Source of the DNA: Zarea fungicola | Taxonomy: Eukaryota > Ascomycota > Sordariomycetes > Hypocreales > Cordycipitaceae | NCBI GenBank assembly: GCA_900169235.1 | Contig: FWCC01000121.1 | Location: 1 to 64,000 of the forward strand | DNA length: 64,000 nt | Direction of reading: 5' to 3' | The notes under the pieces: model-generated | What the model was told of the DNA's origin: nothing | The model's database searches: none | Seen by the model: the letters and a program-made list of their open reading frames with translations, nothing else | Program-made: the position numbers and the translations under genes | In this document: positions 43,614 to 54,062 of the stretch, piece after piece | Layout of the letters: each line of letters opens with the position of its first letter | Position numbering within the stretch: position 1 is the first letter of the stretch

Positions 43614-45704
43614 ATGCCTTCCATCCTCAACGACGATGACAAGGACACTGTGAAGCGGTTCGTCCCAAAGCAGTCCAACAAGATTCAGGCTGTGGCTGTT
43701 GCCAAGCTTTACGTCGCATACCCAGACCCGTCACGATGGACGTATTCGGGCCTGCAGGGCGCTGTTGTCCTGTCCAACGACCTCGTTGGCAACACATACT
43801 GGCTCAAGATGGTGGATATTTCGGTATGGTCTCGTTCTATGGACTCAAGAGCTCATCAGTAGCTAACAAATGTAGCCAACCGCCCGCGGCGTCATCTGGG
43901 ATCAAGAGCTCTTTGAGAACTGGAGCTACAACCAGGACCGGACGTTTTTCCACACCTTTGAGCTCGAGGACTGCCTCGCCGGTCTCAGCTTTGTCGACGA
44001 AAAGGAAGCCAAGCAGTTTAAAAAGAAAATGGACGACCGAGAAAAGAATGCCAACAAAGCGACAAGGTCTACGCCATTTGGAGGAGGAGGGCAGGCAAAG
44101 AAAAAGGACGGCCTTCTCGGCGGCCTGTTCCATCGCCACTCGTCAGCAGCGACTCCCGAGCCAGCACGCTCCCAGCTCCCACCACCCGCACTAGGGCCAC
44201 AGCACTCTGCCCCGACCTATATGAATGGAAACTTTGGCCTGCCCCCGTCCGAATTTGCGCTGCTTGATGCCTTTGACCCGCTATGGCGCGAGCACTTTGG
44301 CAAGGACCTGAGCGACAAGGGCCTGACGGATGATTTTATCAAGGAGAACCAAGAGTTTATTGTCGGGTTTCTACGGGAGGAGCAAGAAAAGATGAACGAA
44401 CCGACGATAACAGCATCACCCGCCGCACCACCACCACCACCTGCGCCGCGTACAAACGGCTCGCGTGCTCCTCCACCACCTCCTCCGCCCCCTGCTGCTG
44501 CGCCTGCTGGTGCTGCCAAGAGGACCGGGCCACCGCCGCCCCCGGCCCCGAGAAGATCGACAAAGGCCGACGAAAACGAGCCTCCGTCACCGTCCACTCC
44601 GACATCCCCCCCAGAACCTGAACGACCAAGGTTCCGCGCTCCGCCGCCGCTGGCTGACGCGGGCAAGTTTGCCAACCAACCCGAGCCTGTCAAGCGGCGA
44701 CCGGTTCCCGCAGCACCCTCTCACTCGCCGGGTGCAGGGCCACCGCCGCCACCAAGACCGGCAAAGACACCTCTGGAGCCGGAAGCTCCTGCACGCGCGC
44801 ACGCCGTTCCCCCTGCCTTTACTGGCCAGCGCGTACCGTCTGGCCCAGCAGCGCCGGCCTTGCCCAGCCGCGGTGCTGGCCCTCCTCCTCCTCCGCCTCG
44901 AAACGACTCACACGCTGTTGCCGCTGCCCCCCATGTGTCTGCACCTCCCCTGCCTCCCAAGGTTCCCTCTGCCGGCAGCGGCGGACCACCACCGCTCCCG
45001 CCGTCCAACACACGGCCGATTCCTCCACCGCCCTCAGCAAGTGTTCCTCCTCTACCTCCCCCGATGCCGAACCGCGATTCAGGTCCTCCTGCGGCGCCGC
45101 CTCTACCTCCTCCGATGCCGAATCGCGATTCAGGTCCTCCTGCGGCACCACCTCTGCCTCCCCCGATGCCGAACCGCGACTCTGGACCTGCTGCACCACC
45201 ACCACCACCCCCTCCTCTTCCTCCCACCGGCGCAGGCGTAGGCGGACCTCCTCCACCACCGCCGCTGCCTCCCCAAGGTGGTGCAGGTGGTGCTCCTCCT
45301 CCTCCTCCTCCCCCGCCGATGCCGAGCCGCGATTCGGGTCCTCCTGCGCCGGCGCTCCCCAAGGCCGAAGGTGGACGTGCTGCGATGCTGGGCGACATTC
45401 AAAAGGCCGGTGGCATTGGCGGTCTGAGAAAGGTGGACAAGTCAGAGATTCGCGACCGAAGCTCCGTCCAGGGTGGCGGTGGCGACTCTGGCGGCGGCGG
45501 CAGCGCCACGGCAGCAGCAGCAGGCGGTGCGGCTGCAGGCGGCGGTGGTAGCATGGCTGATGCGTTGGCGGCAGCGTTGCAAAAGCGCAAGGACAAGGTA
45601 GCCAAGAGTGGTAAGTTTACATGTTCACGTTTGCCCTGTTTTTGTGGAACAAAAAAACTAATACGAGTATTATAGATGATGAAGACGATGGCGATGACTG
45701 GTAG
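43614..45704 (+). CDS. las17: WASP/Las17 actin nucleation-promoting factor
   Basis: Activates the Arp2/3 complex at endocytic actin patches. Three exons (43614-43823, 43876-45610, 45676-45704) give 657 aa. Residues ~10-130 form the WH1/EVH1 domain (KIQAVAVAKLYVAY, SGLQGAVVLSNDLVGNTYWLKMVDI, GVIWDQELFENWSY, FHTFELEDCLAGLSF). A CRIB-like region is weak at best (FDPLWREHFGKDLSDKGLTDDFI near 210). Residues ~265-575 are proline-rich, with three tandem 17-residue PLPPPMPNRDSGPPAAP-type repeats and a fourth partial copy. A WH2 motif follows (GRAAMLGDIQKAGGIGGLRKV), then a connector helix (MADALAAALQKRKDKVAK). The 29-nt last exon supplies the acidic Arp2/3-binding end DDEDDGDDW, which confirms the splice model. 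The prolines likely bind SH3 proteins. Confidence 0.95.
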
Positions 45705-46497
45705 TGAGTGAGCTGACGTGGATGTGGCGGATTGAGTTGAGAGTAACGCAGCTGTTTTCTTCTTTTTTTTTGGAGTTGTCGAGGTGAAAAAAAGAAAGAA
45801 TTTTGGCGATTCATGGGCTATGGGCAAATTTCAGTTTCTTTTAATTTTTTTCTGCTTTTTGCAGCAAACTACCATGGCGACGTGGAGAATAAAAGATATA
45901 TATATGCATCTTGTTGTCCGTGATTTGCATGTGGAATGATGGATACAAGTCAATTGTAATGGAGAAATCATGTTGAAAGTTTCTTGCATTCTTAAGTCTA
46001 TAACTGGCTCGTACACTTTTAGCAGTAATCATCAAGTCTAATCAAGGTCAACGAAATGTGTACAATGCAAACCGACGAGACAGATCGGACACGGAACACG
46101 ACGCAAACAAACACGGAACAGACACGGAGCAAAGTATGAATAAAAGAGTATTTGATTTTGAATTTTGGACAATCGTGACGTCTCTCCCACCACGACTGCC
46201 CGTAACAAGTGTGTTGAAGAAGAACCCACTCCCAATACTGTCGTGGGACCGAAAGGGTTTGAGAGAGAAGACAGTGTAACGTCAAGTAGACCCAAATTTT
46301 GCCTTGTGATTGCGAACATGCAAAAACAAAAAACAAAAAAACAAGTTTGAGTGAAAAAAGCCGGAATCTTTTTGGCGTAGAGTGGATTAAAGGGTGAGCG
46401 ATGAAAGGATGAAGAGTGTCGAAAAATCAAGCACGGCAGGCTAGAATGCTCGATAGGGCCGCCCCTAAAAGAGGGCAAAAGGACAGTAGCGACAAGT
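45705..46497. other. convergent 3' interval
   Basis: About 790 bp of 3' sequence between the converging WASP and eIF1A genes, rich in A/T runs. Open frames here are not protein-like. Confidence 0.5.
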
Positions 46498-47435
46498 TTA
46501 AATGTCGTCAATGTCAAGGTCCTTCTTCTTTTCGTCATCCGACTCGTCATCCGACTCGTCCTCGTCCGAGTCGGCGTCGCCAAACTCAAAGTAGGCCTCG
46601 CCGTCCTCGCCCTGGCCAAAGTTGTCGTGCTCGTTGATCTTTGCGTTCTCGGGGAGCTCGCCGTAGGACTTTAGGGTGCGGGCCTCGTCGGCGGTGTACT
46701 TGAGGATGACGTCGCCCTTGTTGTCCTGGAAGTCGCGCAGGGAGAGGAGGATGATGTCGCCCTGGTTGATCCAGACCTTTTTTCGCATTTTACCGCGAAT
46801 CTAAAAAAATGTCAGTATTTTTGCAGTCTCTGTCATGTTTCATGTTTGGACAATTTATTTTGCAGCCCGTATGCAAGACCGTTTTGATGCGCTTTTGGTT
46901 TGTCGTCGTTTGGAGGCTGACAAGCGGCAAGGGCGGCAAAAACGGGTTGCAAACGAAAGCGAGCCGAAGCGGGAAAATAAGGGATAAACGTACGTTGGCG
47001 AGACGCTTGCTACCGTCGAAGCAAAGGGCCTCAAGACGCCCGTTTCCGAGCATCTTGACGACCTGGGCGTACTCCTGGCCATCCTCCTTGAAGGTGAGTT
47101 CTCGACGCTGGTCGTCGTTCTCCTTGGTACCCCTTCTGCGGTTCTTACCGCCCTGTGAGAGAGAGAAGAAGCATGGTTAGCGAACAGGACGGGCACTTTT
47201 TGTATGCATGTTATTTTGGATCGGGTGCATCAGGTAGGGAGATGATGGATGGACCATGGCCGGCAAAGGCGACACATTGCCAGCACATGGCGGGGGCGGG
47301 GGGAGTATGGAGGGGTTTGCGCGGCGCGTAGCGGGTGTGCTGGGCAGGTCAAGGGCATGGGAATGGAACAAGATGATGGAGAAGATGAAAATATAAAAAT
47401 ATGAAAAACCTCACTTTTCCCTTGTTCTTAGGCAT
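46498..47435 (-). CDS. tif11: translation initiation factor eIF1A
   Basis: Binds the 40S A site and promotes scanning and start-codon selection with eIF1 and eIF2. Three exons (47435-47415, 47152-46994, 46800-46498) give 160 aa. Exon 1 encodes only MPKNKGK. Exon 2 has the basic tail [13 protein letters not shown] and the OB-fold start ([20 protein letters not shown], then [10 protein letters not shown]). Exon 3 has [21 protein letters not shown] and the acidic C-terminal tail ending DLDIDDI, which contacts eIF5B. Length and every segment match the near-invariant eukaryotic family. Introns are 262 and 193 nt, longer than elsewhere in the window, a common trait of highly expressed translation genes in fungi. 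Confidence 0.97.
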
Positions 47436-48166
47436 CTCGAAATATGCGTGTCACAGCACGAGAAACTCTTTAAACAAATACGAGGGTTTCGCAGTAGGCG
47501 CTCGCTTTGTGATGATGTTTTTTTCTGAGGAAAAGAGCTGCGAAGGTGGGACTGCCATTTTATCCATTCTCTCGTCACACTTTTGGCTCTACTGCCCCCA
47601 CCATTATCGAGGCACCAAAAAGTAAAAATATGCACACACAGAGGCACACACATGGCCACACAAAGGCAGAAAAGCCACGATTTCAGAGGGCCAAGGCAGA
47701 AAATTAGTGTGTTTCGCCCGGTCGTTCAAGGCTATTTTCTGCCCACAGCAGCAGGCTTGTGGGCGATTTGCTACCAGTTAGTGGTTTAGTGCTGCACAAA
47801 ATGGCCAAAATGGTGCGGTGCCCCAGTATGACTCAAAGTCGGGCATCAAGCTGAGCGATAACGAGGAACTTGGCGCTTGGTGCACAGTCTGCATATGCAT
47901 GATGTACCTACATAACGCAGGACCGCCACCGTGTGTGTCACGCCTCGAAAGAGGATCCACAATGAAAATTGGCCCAATTTGGTTTAGCGTAGGATTCCCT
48001 TTCATCTTTGATGAGCAAACGAGATCCTGGCACCAGGCCTGTCAAAGACATTGACTGCAGGAGGAGTGTTGGCCAAGAGTCATCTGTCCGTTGTGTGTCA
48101 GGTGTGTCAGAGCTTTGCCACCATGAGATGAGTATGCTCTTTGTCAGGCTGAATCATCCAGCAATC
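47436..48166. other. divergent promoter interval
   Basis: About 730 bp between the eIF1A start and the plus-strand gene at 48167. Presumably both promoters. A frame open through 48008-48166 is upstream of the chosen start and not protein-like. Confidence 0.45.
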
Positions 48167-49024
48167 ATGGCCCCCGCCAGGCCACAAGCTGCTCTTGCTA
48201 CGATGCTCGGCTCTGCTACGAAGCTCGGCCCTGCTACGAAGCTCGGCCCTGCAATTCGATGCGCCTCGACATCCTCCTCTGCTTCGTCGCCGTCGTCGTC
48301 TTCCCCGCGCGGGAATAAGAGCAGCAAAGGAAAGCCAGCCTCAAAAAAGGAGCCGGCCTCCAAAAAGAACCGCACCGAGGGCAGCATCCCTCGCGAACTC
48401 CCCCCCGACGTCCGCAAGTTCTTCACCCACGACGGGCTCCTCCGCACCACGCCCGCCAACGCGCGCTTCTTCCGCGACAACCCGTCCACCGACCATGACC
48501 ACGGCAAGATGGCCCGCCTCGACCAGACGCCCGCCCTGCGCGACCTGGCCAGGGAGTACGGCGTGCAGCTCGCCTTTTCCCCCCGGCACATCATCCACCC
48601 GCACCACCTCCGCTACTTTGACCCCCGCGGCCACGCCCTCGCCCCCAAGCTCCGCGCCGACTACGCGAAAAAGGCAAGGGACGAACCCCTGTGGGCGTTT
48701 GCGACGAGCTACGGCGCCGACAACGCGGCCGTGGTCAGGACGCTGCCGCGGCGGCTGCTCATTGGCGCCGTGTTTCGGAGGCTGGCCGAGATGGGCTGCG
48801 CGTCGGGCAGGGGCGACGACGGGAGGCATGTCCGGGGCACGCTGTGGATCAAGGTGGTCAAGCCGCAGACTGCGATGCGCGGGTCGCTGGACAAGTTTGG
48901 CGCGGTCGTGGCCGAGGCGCTGCATGCGCAGTTTGCGAGGGGGCCGGAGCCGGACAACGACGGGAATCAGGCTGCACCGGGAGGGGATGCATGGAACAAG
49001 CTCCGACGGAACAAAAGGAGTTGA
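48167..49024 (+). CDS. uncharacterised basic protein, possible mitochondrial
   Basis: A 285-aa frame; I place the start at 48167 (MAPARPQAALATML), which gives an Arg/Ala/Ser-rich N-terminus without acidic residues, as in a mitochondrial presequence. This includes three 18-nt direct repeats coding LGSATK, LGPATK, LGPAIR. A Ser/Lys-rich linker follows, then a conserved-looking region from about residue 75 (ELPPDVRKFFTHDGLL, then LREYGVQLAFSPRHIIHPHHL-like text, PLWAFATSYGADNAAVV, TLPRRLLIGAVFRRLAEMG, GTLWIKVV). No family recognised. The frame is very GC-rich and all other frames are open too, so codon evidence is weak. A tandem duplication covers the stop codon. Confidence 0.6.
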   Translation: MAPARPQAALATMLGSATKLGPATKLGPAIRCASTSSSASSPSSSSPRGNKSSKGKPASKKEPASKKNRTEGSIPRELPPDVRKFFTHDGLLRTTPANARFFRDNPSTDHDHGKMARLDQTPALRDLAREYGVQLAFSPRHIIHPHHLRYFDPRGHALAPKLRADYAKKARDEPLWAFATSYGADNAAVVRTLPRRLLIGAVFRRLAEMGCASGRGDDGRHVRGTLWIKVVKPQTAMRGSLDKFGAVVAEALHAQFARGPEPDNDGNQAAPGGDAWNKLRRNKRS

Positions 49025-49110
49025 ATCAGCCTGGATGACAAGGGACGCAGTATCGGGAGGGGACGTATGGAGCACGCTCCGACGGAACAAGTTGAATCAG
49101 CACGAGATGA
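48978..49110 (+). repeat. tandem duplication across a stop codon
   Basis: A unit of about 57-61 bp, CGGGAGGGGA...CTCCGACGGAACAA...GTTGAATCAGC...GATGAC, occurs at 48978-49038 and again at 49054-49110 with few changes and a 3-nt indel. The first copy encodes the C-terminus and stop of the gene ending at 49024. The second copy is now non-coding. Confidence 0.8.
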
Positions 49111-49816
49111 CGACGAAGCGACGCTGATTGCATCCAAACCAGCTGTAACAATACCGCACAGCCATTTTGGATTTGCTGCTGGAAAAATCTTGTATAGTTC
49201 TGTATAATTCTGTATTTCTCATTCTGCACATTCACCATAGCATGCTTGGGCGTTGGGATCAGGCTTCGGAGCCGAGAAATTGATTTGTCATGCTGCATGA
49301 CCAAGGACACACACAACTTATACATTGTTCCATTCAACAGCACCATTGCTAAATCAGCATCAATACATAAGCAATCCCATCTGTTTATTGCACCGGCTTA
49401 ATTACACGCCGAGCACTCTCATTGCAGCGAGCTAACGAGTAGCTACAAGTAGCTCAACCTTCAGCTTCCCCGCCTGATCCCCCACCTCTCAAGCTAGCTG
49501 TCCGTGTAGCTGCGGGCAATCCATTATTGGTGACGCAAAGGTCTCCTCTCGTTCCAATCTGATTTCTAATCGTTCCTCGGTAGGTAGTCTATTACCAATC
49601 GCCGATTGCTCCTTGTATCCCTGTCCGAACTCTGCCGAACACTGGCTCCAATGGCTATTCTACTACGGGTTATTTATCTCTGCAATTAGATTAAGAGACT
49701 CCGTAGAATTAATAACTGGCTGTCCATTCTCCACATGTTTCTGCCATGCCGAGAATTATAAACAGTCAAGATCCCCAGTCCCTTAAAGACCTCTGTTCCT
49801 CCTCTTCCCCCCTCAA
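49111..49816. other. promoter interval
   Basis: About 700 bp upstream of the glutathione transferase gene. C/T-rich just before 49817. No coding signal. Confidence 0.45.
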
Positions 49817-50922
49817 ATGACATCACGCCTTACTAGAATAGCAAAGCAATTCGTCAAAATGAGTTCCAAGACTGCCACCGACATCACCCTGTACACTGTC
49901 AACACGCCCAATGGCATCAAAGCCAGTATTCTGCTCGAGGAGCTGAACCTCGAATACAAGGTATGAACCAAAATCTCGCAGATATGATGATTGTGCGCGC
50001 CGCGCAAACCACGTTGAATCGACGCTCATTGAAACAATAGGTTCGGGCGATTAAAATGACAGAGAATGAGCAAAAAGAACCCTGGTTCCTCGAAATCAAC
50101 CCCAACGGCCGCATCCCCGCCATCACAGACACCTGGACCGACGGCAAGCCCATTCGCATCTTTGAGTCGGGCGCCATCCTGCAGTACCTCGTCGACCGCT
50201 ACGACAAGGACCACAAGGTGTCGTACCCGCGCGACACGCCCGAGTATTGGGAAGTGACTAGCTGGGTAAGTTTAGATACGCTCTCACCACCTCGTTCATT
50301 GTTCGGATTTTATTGTGGAAACTTTTGTGTGCTAACATGGACGCCAGCTCATGTGGCAGATGGGCGGTCTCGGTCCCATGCAGGGCCAGTCCAACCACTT
50401 TAAGCGTAAGCAATTTCGCATTTTTATTACAGTTTTTTTTGGTCGCTTTGCTGATTAGGTGTGGAAAAATAGGCTACGCTCCCGAACCGATCCAGTACGG
50501 CATCGACCGCTACGGCAATGAGACGCGCCGTCTGTACCGCACCATGGACGAGGCGCTCAAGAAGAACCCCCACGGTGTCTTGGTCGGTGATAGAGTCACT
50601 ATTGCTGACATTTCTGCCTGGGGCTGGGTTGCATCTCACAGTATGTTCTTTTTTCTCTTGCTCAATTTCTTTTTATTTAGATTCTGGAACATGATGCTAA
50701 CATCGACAAGAATGGGCTGGCGTCGAGATTGAAGAGTTCCCCAGCCTCAAAAAGTGGCTGTACGACCTCCTCCAGCGTCCCGGCTTCGAGGCTGGCCGCA
50801 ATGTTCCCACGCCGCATACCGCCTTTGATCTCAACAAGCTCAGCGAGGCCGAGCTCGACGAAAAGGCGGCCGGGGCGCGCGGTTGGGTCCAGGCTGGCAT
50901 GAAGGCTGATGCCAAAAAGTAA
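49817..50922 (+). CDS. glutathione S-transferase, Ure2p-like
   Basis: Conjugates or reduces substrates with glutathione. Five exons (49817-49960, 50041-50265, 50348-50405, 50473-50640, 50711-50922) give 268 aa. The N-terminal thioredoxin-like domain reads DITLYTVNTPNGIKASILLEEL (beta-alpha start), then EINPNGRIPAI with the cis-Pro, and RIFESGAILQYLVDRY, where ES binds the glutathione gamma-glutamyl group. The helical C-terminal domain starts WLMWQMGGLGPMQGQ and includes GDRVTIADISAWGWV (N-capping box) and a WAGVEIEEFPSLKKWL helix. The first 14 residues (MTSRLTRIAKQFVK) look like a weak mitochondrial presequence; Met15 at 49859 is an alternative cytosolic start. These are standard for Ure2p/GTT-type fungal enzymes. 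Confidence 0.93.
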
Positions 50923-51219
50923 ATACATACAAAGAAAGATGTACGAATTGAAAAAAAAGGTACACTGAAAAGTACGGAATCAAATCTCGGAATATCGAGA
51001 CATGCCAGAATGGATAGCGATGTTTTAAATAAAGCCACTGATTAATCACCATGCTTTGGCCTTGCCTCAGAATGCCTTGTGAATGCACTTTTGTCTACTT
51101 GATCTATTCGCCCCTAAACGACTACCCAACACCTTTTATCCGCCTTTTATTTAATTCTTCATCTTATGCTCATCATTCATCATATTGCCATTCATTTTCC
51201 TTTATTCCTTTCCTTCTGC
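50923..51219. other. convergent 3' interval
   Basis: About 300 bp between the converging GST and TPR-SET genes, AT-rich, presumably 3' untranslated sequence. Confidence 0.45.
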
Positions 51220-53226
51220 TCATCGCTGTGCAATCGCCAACCAGTGCTCAATCACCCGCGTCGCCAGCCTGGGAAGATCCTTGAATCTCTTCTCGTCATA
51301 CGTCTCGTTGAGCGCCGCCAGCAGCCTCTTGGCCTTTGTCGTGGCAATGATCCGCGCCCCGTTCGGGTTGTTGTTCTGCGCGAACCCGTCCGCCTCCTTC
51401 TCCAGCGCCTTGCGCTTCGCCCTCACCTCCTTGCTGTCCTTGGCCTCGGCGACGCACAGCTTGCACTTGCACGCAAAACCCCACGTGCGCTGCAGCGACG
51501 CCGCGCGCGCGTCGTAGTCTCCGCTCTCGTCGTACGTGTGCGTAATCTCCTCGCCCGCGCGAATCGCCCGCGACGCCCGCAGCACGATGAGGTCGCCCGC
51601 AAAGTCCTTGACCGAGTTGGCCACGCACGAGTGGTTCAGGTACGACGCGTACGCCCACAGGCCCGTCGTCGCGTTGGAGACATCCTCGTCCTCTGTCTGC
51701 GGGCCGAGACCAAACGCGTTGCGCTGGACAATGTTGTGCAGCTGAAAGGTGTCCACGATGGGGCCCTCGGCGGTCAAGACGGCGCCGGATCCCCCGAGGC
51801 CGCTGTAGGCGCCGCTATCAAGGGCGAGCACTTTTGGCGCCTGGGACGGGTTGTCGAGGAGCTTCTGCACGAGGGCGCGGTGGAGGCCGGCGGGGAAGAC
51901 GCGGATGTGGTAGTCCTCGCCCACGTCGACCGTCAGCGCGGTGATGGCGGCGCCCGGCTTGTCGTGGCTCGAGACGATGCAAAATGCCCGCTCGCACAGG
52001 ATGAGCTCGCCCGACTTGAAGTCGCGCGTGGCAAAGAGGCCCCGGCCCGCGCCTGCGCTCTTCTTGACCACGGTGTCGCCGTGGTAGCTCGCGACGTCGG
52101 GCTTCCACTGCGTCTTGGGCAGGCTCGCCACCACCTTTTTCATGTCGTGGCTTCCCTTTTCTGCCTCTTCCATGCGCTTGGCCGCCCGCTTCATGTTGAT
52201 CTTGGCCGTCTTGTTGTCGGGCTGCAGGCGGTCCTGCTGCTCGAAATAGCGGCTGGCCTCTTCAAAGTCGCCCAGCGCGTACGCGGCGCTGCCGGCGCGG
52301 AAGCACGCCTTGGAGTCGAGTGACCGCGCCTCCTCGGAGCTGCCCCTGGTGATGGACGCGAGGGCATCGGCCTTGGCCTCGTCGTAGCGGTGCAGGAGAA
52401 GATTGACGTGCGACCGATTGCGGCGAATGTCCTGCGGCAGCGTGCTCGCTGGGTCGCCCGCGGCGTCGGCGGCCGCGATACCCCGCGTGTAGTAGGCGTG
52501 GGCGAGCGAGTACTGCTTCTTGCTGAGCGCGGCGTTGCCCTTTTCCTTGCACTGCTCCGGCGTGACGGCAGTGTCCTCCTCGGCGAGCTCAAAGTTGTCG
52601 CGCCACGATTCGGGCTTCTCGCTCACGGCGGTGATGACCAGGTCCGACGGATGGTTGATGCGGATGACGGCCTCGTTGTCATTGTTGAGCGTGTAAAAGG
52701 GCTCCTTGATGACAAACTCGGACCCCGAATCGAGAAAGTCCTTATCAAGGCGCTTTTTGTGCAGAAACGTCTCGAGCACGACGACCTGTGCTGGCTCGTC
52801 GTCGCCGCCATCGTCCCGACCCTCGACCACAGTCCACGACGAGGCTTTGAGCTCGGCCACGGGCGAGATTCGGCGCACGGCAAGCTTCTTCCCGCGGTGG
52901 TGGCTCTCCAGCTCGAGCTCCGATACCTTCATCGGAGCGAGGTCTGCGAGGGATGCCGTGGAGGGCGGGTACGGCCTGCCGATGGCATAGGTCATCATGG
53001 TGTCGTCGCTCTTCTTTGGCTGAGCCGCACCGCCAAAGCCCAGCGATGCCAAAGACAGCTCCTGCATCAGAGAAGTCGACGTCGCATGCTGAATCAGGCC
53101 CTTGCGATCTTCAGCCTTCCACTTTTCGCCAGCGCGGGTCTTGCACTGCTCCCTGCCCTGCTGGAACCGCTTGGTGATGCGCTCGGATTCCTCCGGCGTC
53201 ATGAAGAGGGTGGTTCGTCCTGCCAT
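51220..53226 (-). CDS. TPR and SET domain protein (SMYD-like)
   Basis: A probable protein-lysine methyltransferase, intronless, 668 aa. The N-terminal ~210 residues are fungal-specific. TPR-like helices at about 225-345 (CKEKGNAALSKKQYSLAHAYY, RSHVNLLLHRYDEAKADALAS, GSAAYALGDFEEASRYFEQ) suit protein binding. The SET domain is at about 390-600, with AGRGLFATRDFKSGELIL, SYLNHSCVANSV (the NHSC AdoMet-binding motif), RAGEEITHTYDE, and a post-SET zinc-binding CKCKLC after WGF. There is no MYND finger between the SET halves. Substrates of this fungal group are unknown. Long open frames on the opposite strand are shadows of its GC-rich codons. Confidence 0.92.
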   Translation of the reverse strand: MAGRTTLFMTPEESERITKRFQQGREQCKTRAGEKWKAEDRKGLIQHATSTSLMQELSLASLGFGGAAQPKKSDDTMMTYAIGRPYPPSTASLADLAPMKVSELELESHHRGKKLAVRRISPVAELKASSWTVVEGRDDGGDDEPAQVVVLETFLHKKRLDKDFLDSGSEFVIKEPFYTLNNDNEAVIRINHPSDLVITAVSEKPESWRDNFELAEEDTAVTPEQCKEKGNAALSKKQYSLAHAYYTRGIAAADAAGDPASTLPQDIRRNRSHVNLLLHRYDEAKADALASITRGSSEEARSLDSKACFRAGSAAYALGDFEEASRYFEQQDRLQPDNKTAKINMKRAAKRMEEAEKGSHDMKKVVASLPKTQWKPDVASYHGDTVVKKSAGAGRGLFATRDFKSGELILCERAFCIVSSHDKPGAAITALTVDVGEDYHIRVFPAGLHRALVQKLLDNPSQAPKVLALDSGAYSGLGGSGAVLTAEGPIVDTFQLHNIVQRNAFGLGPQTEDEDVSNATTGLWAYASYLNHSCVANSVKDFAGDLIVLRASRAIRAGEEITHTYDESGDYDARAASLQRTWGFACKCKLCVAEAKDSKEVRAKRKALEKEADGFAQNNNPNGARIIATTKAKRLLAALNETYDEKRFKDLPRLATRVIEHWLAIAQR

Positions 53227-54062
53227 GGTGAGAATCGGGTGTCCTTGCTCTTTTTTATAATATGAGGGTTTTCATAAATTGAGAACCATGTCCCGGCAAA
53301 GGTGATGATGAGAGAGGAGAGAGAGAGAGAGAGAGTCCAGGAAAAGAGCAGATCGGATGCGGTCCCAAGTCGAAGATTTTTTATGGAGACTTGTGCATGT
53401 AGTTTGCCTGCGAGCGACCGGCGCTGACGTGGCGAGAATAGACTCCCAGCAAACAGTATAATGAATACGGACAGTATCATGAAATAACTAGGAAAAGATT
53501 TCGCAAGTTTATTTGTTTTTATAAATTTGTCAAAATCTGTTGCGGCTGCGTGCTCAGACTTTTGTCATTGTAGTCGCTGAGTTCCCCCCATCAGCAAAGT
53601 ACGGTCATGGTGTTTTGGAAATTTATTAATGATGCTTAATATTCGAGGATTGGAAGCACCAAGGCAACAATGCTGGATAAGTAAAATATGTTTGTCAAGG
53701 CAAAATGTATACAACGTTTCGTGGGCACCACTGCATAGACGAGGAGCCTACGTGGACTGTGAGAGTAGCAAATTATGCGCTGCACAAATAGAAATAGCCC
53801 AATAATATTCTCATCATGTTCGGTGTCCGCCAAGCCAAGCCGCATGATCAATAAAAGTGCGGAGTCATGCATGTGTGAATACAAAAGTATCTCCCGAGAG
53901 GGGTTGCTCCTCAGACAGTCGGGAGGCACAAAACAAAAAGAGGTAGTATTCTCACGACTTGAGCTCCTAGAGACTTTCCATGAAATTGAACAACAACAAA
54001 CACTAGTAAATTTTGTATTCCTTTATCCAGCCCATCAAGATTCGCATCCACCCACATTGACC
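53227..54062. other. divergent promoter interval
   Basis: About 840 bp between the TPR-SET gene and the reductase gene. Contains a (GA)n tract at 53311-53336. No coding signal. Confidence 0.45.
53311..53336 (+). repeat. (GA)n microsatellite
   Basis: A GA-dinucleotide run with one AGG interruption in the leader side of the minus-strand TPR-SET gene, so a CT tract on the coding strand, as is common in fungal promoters. Confidence 0.85.

Noticed and set aside
44217..45398. Gly-rich minus-strand frames over the WASP proline region
   Set aside because: Poly-Pro codons read as poly-Gly on the other strand; clear shadow.
48195..49127. 310-aa plus-strand and 249-aa minus-strand frames overlapping the 48167 gene
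   Set aside because: Arg/Ser/Pro-rich out-of-frame reading of GC-rich sequence; the chosen frame has better composition and a plausible start.
51166..52323. 385-aa open frame antisense to the TPR-SET gene
   Set aside because: GC-rich codon shadow; Arg/Leu/Val-rich with no motif, while the minus strand has full SET and TPR signatures.
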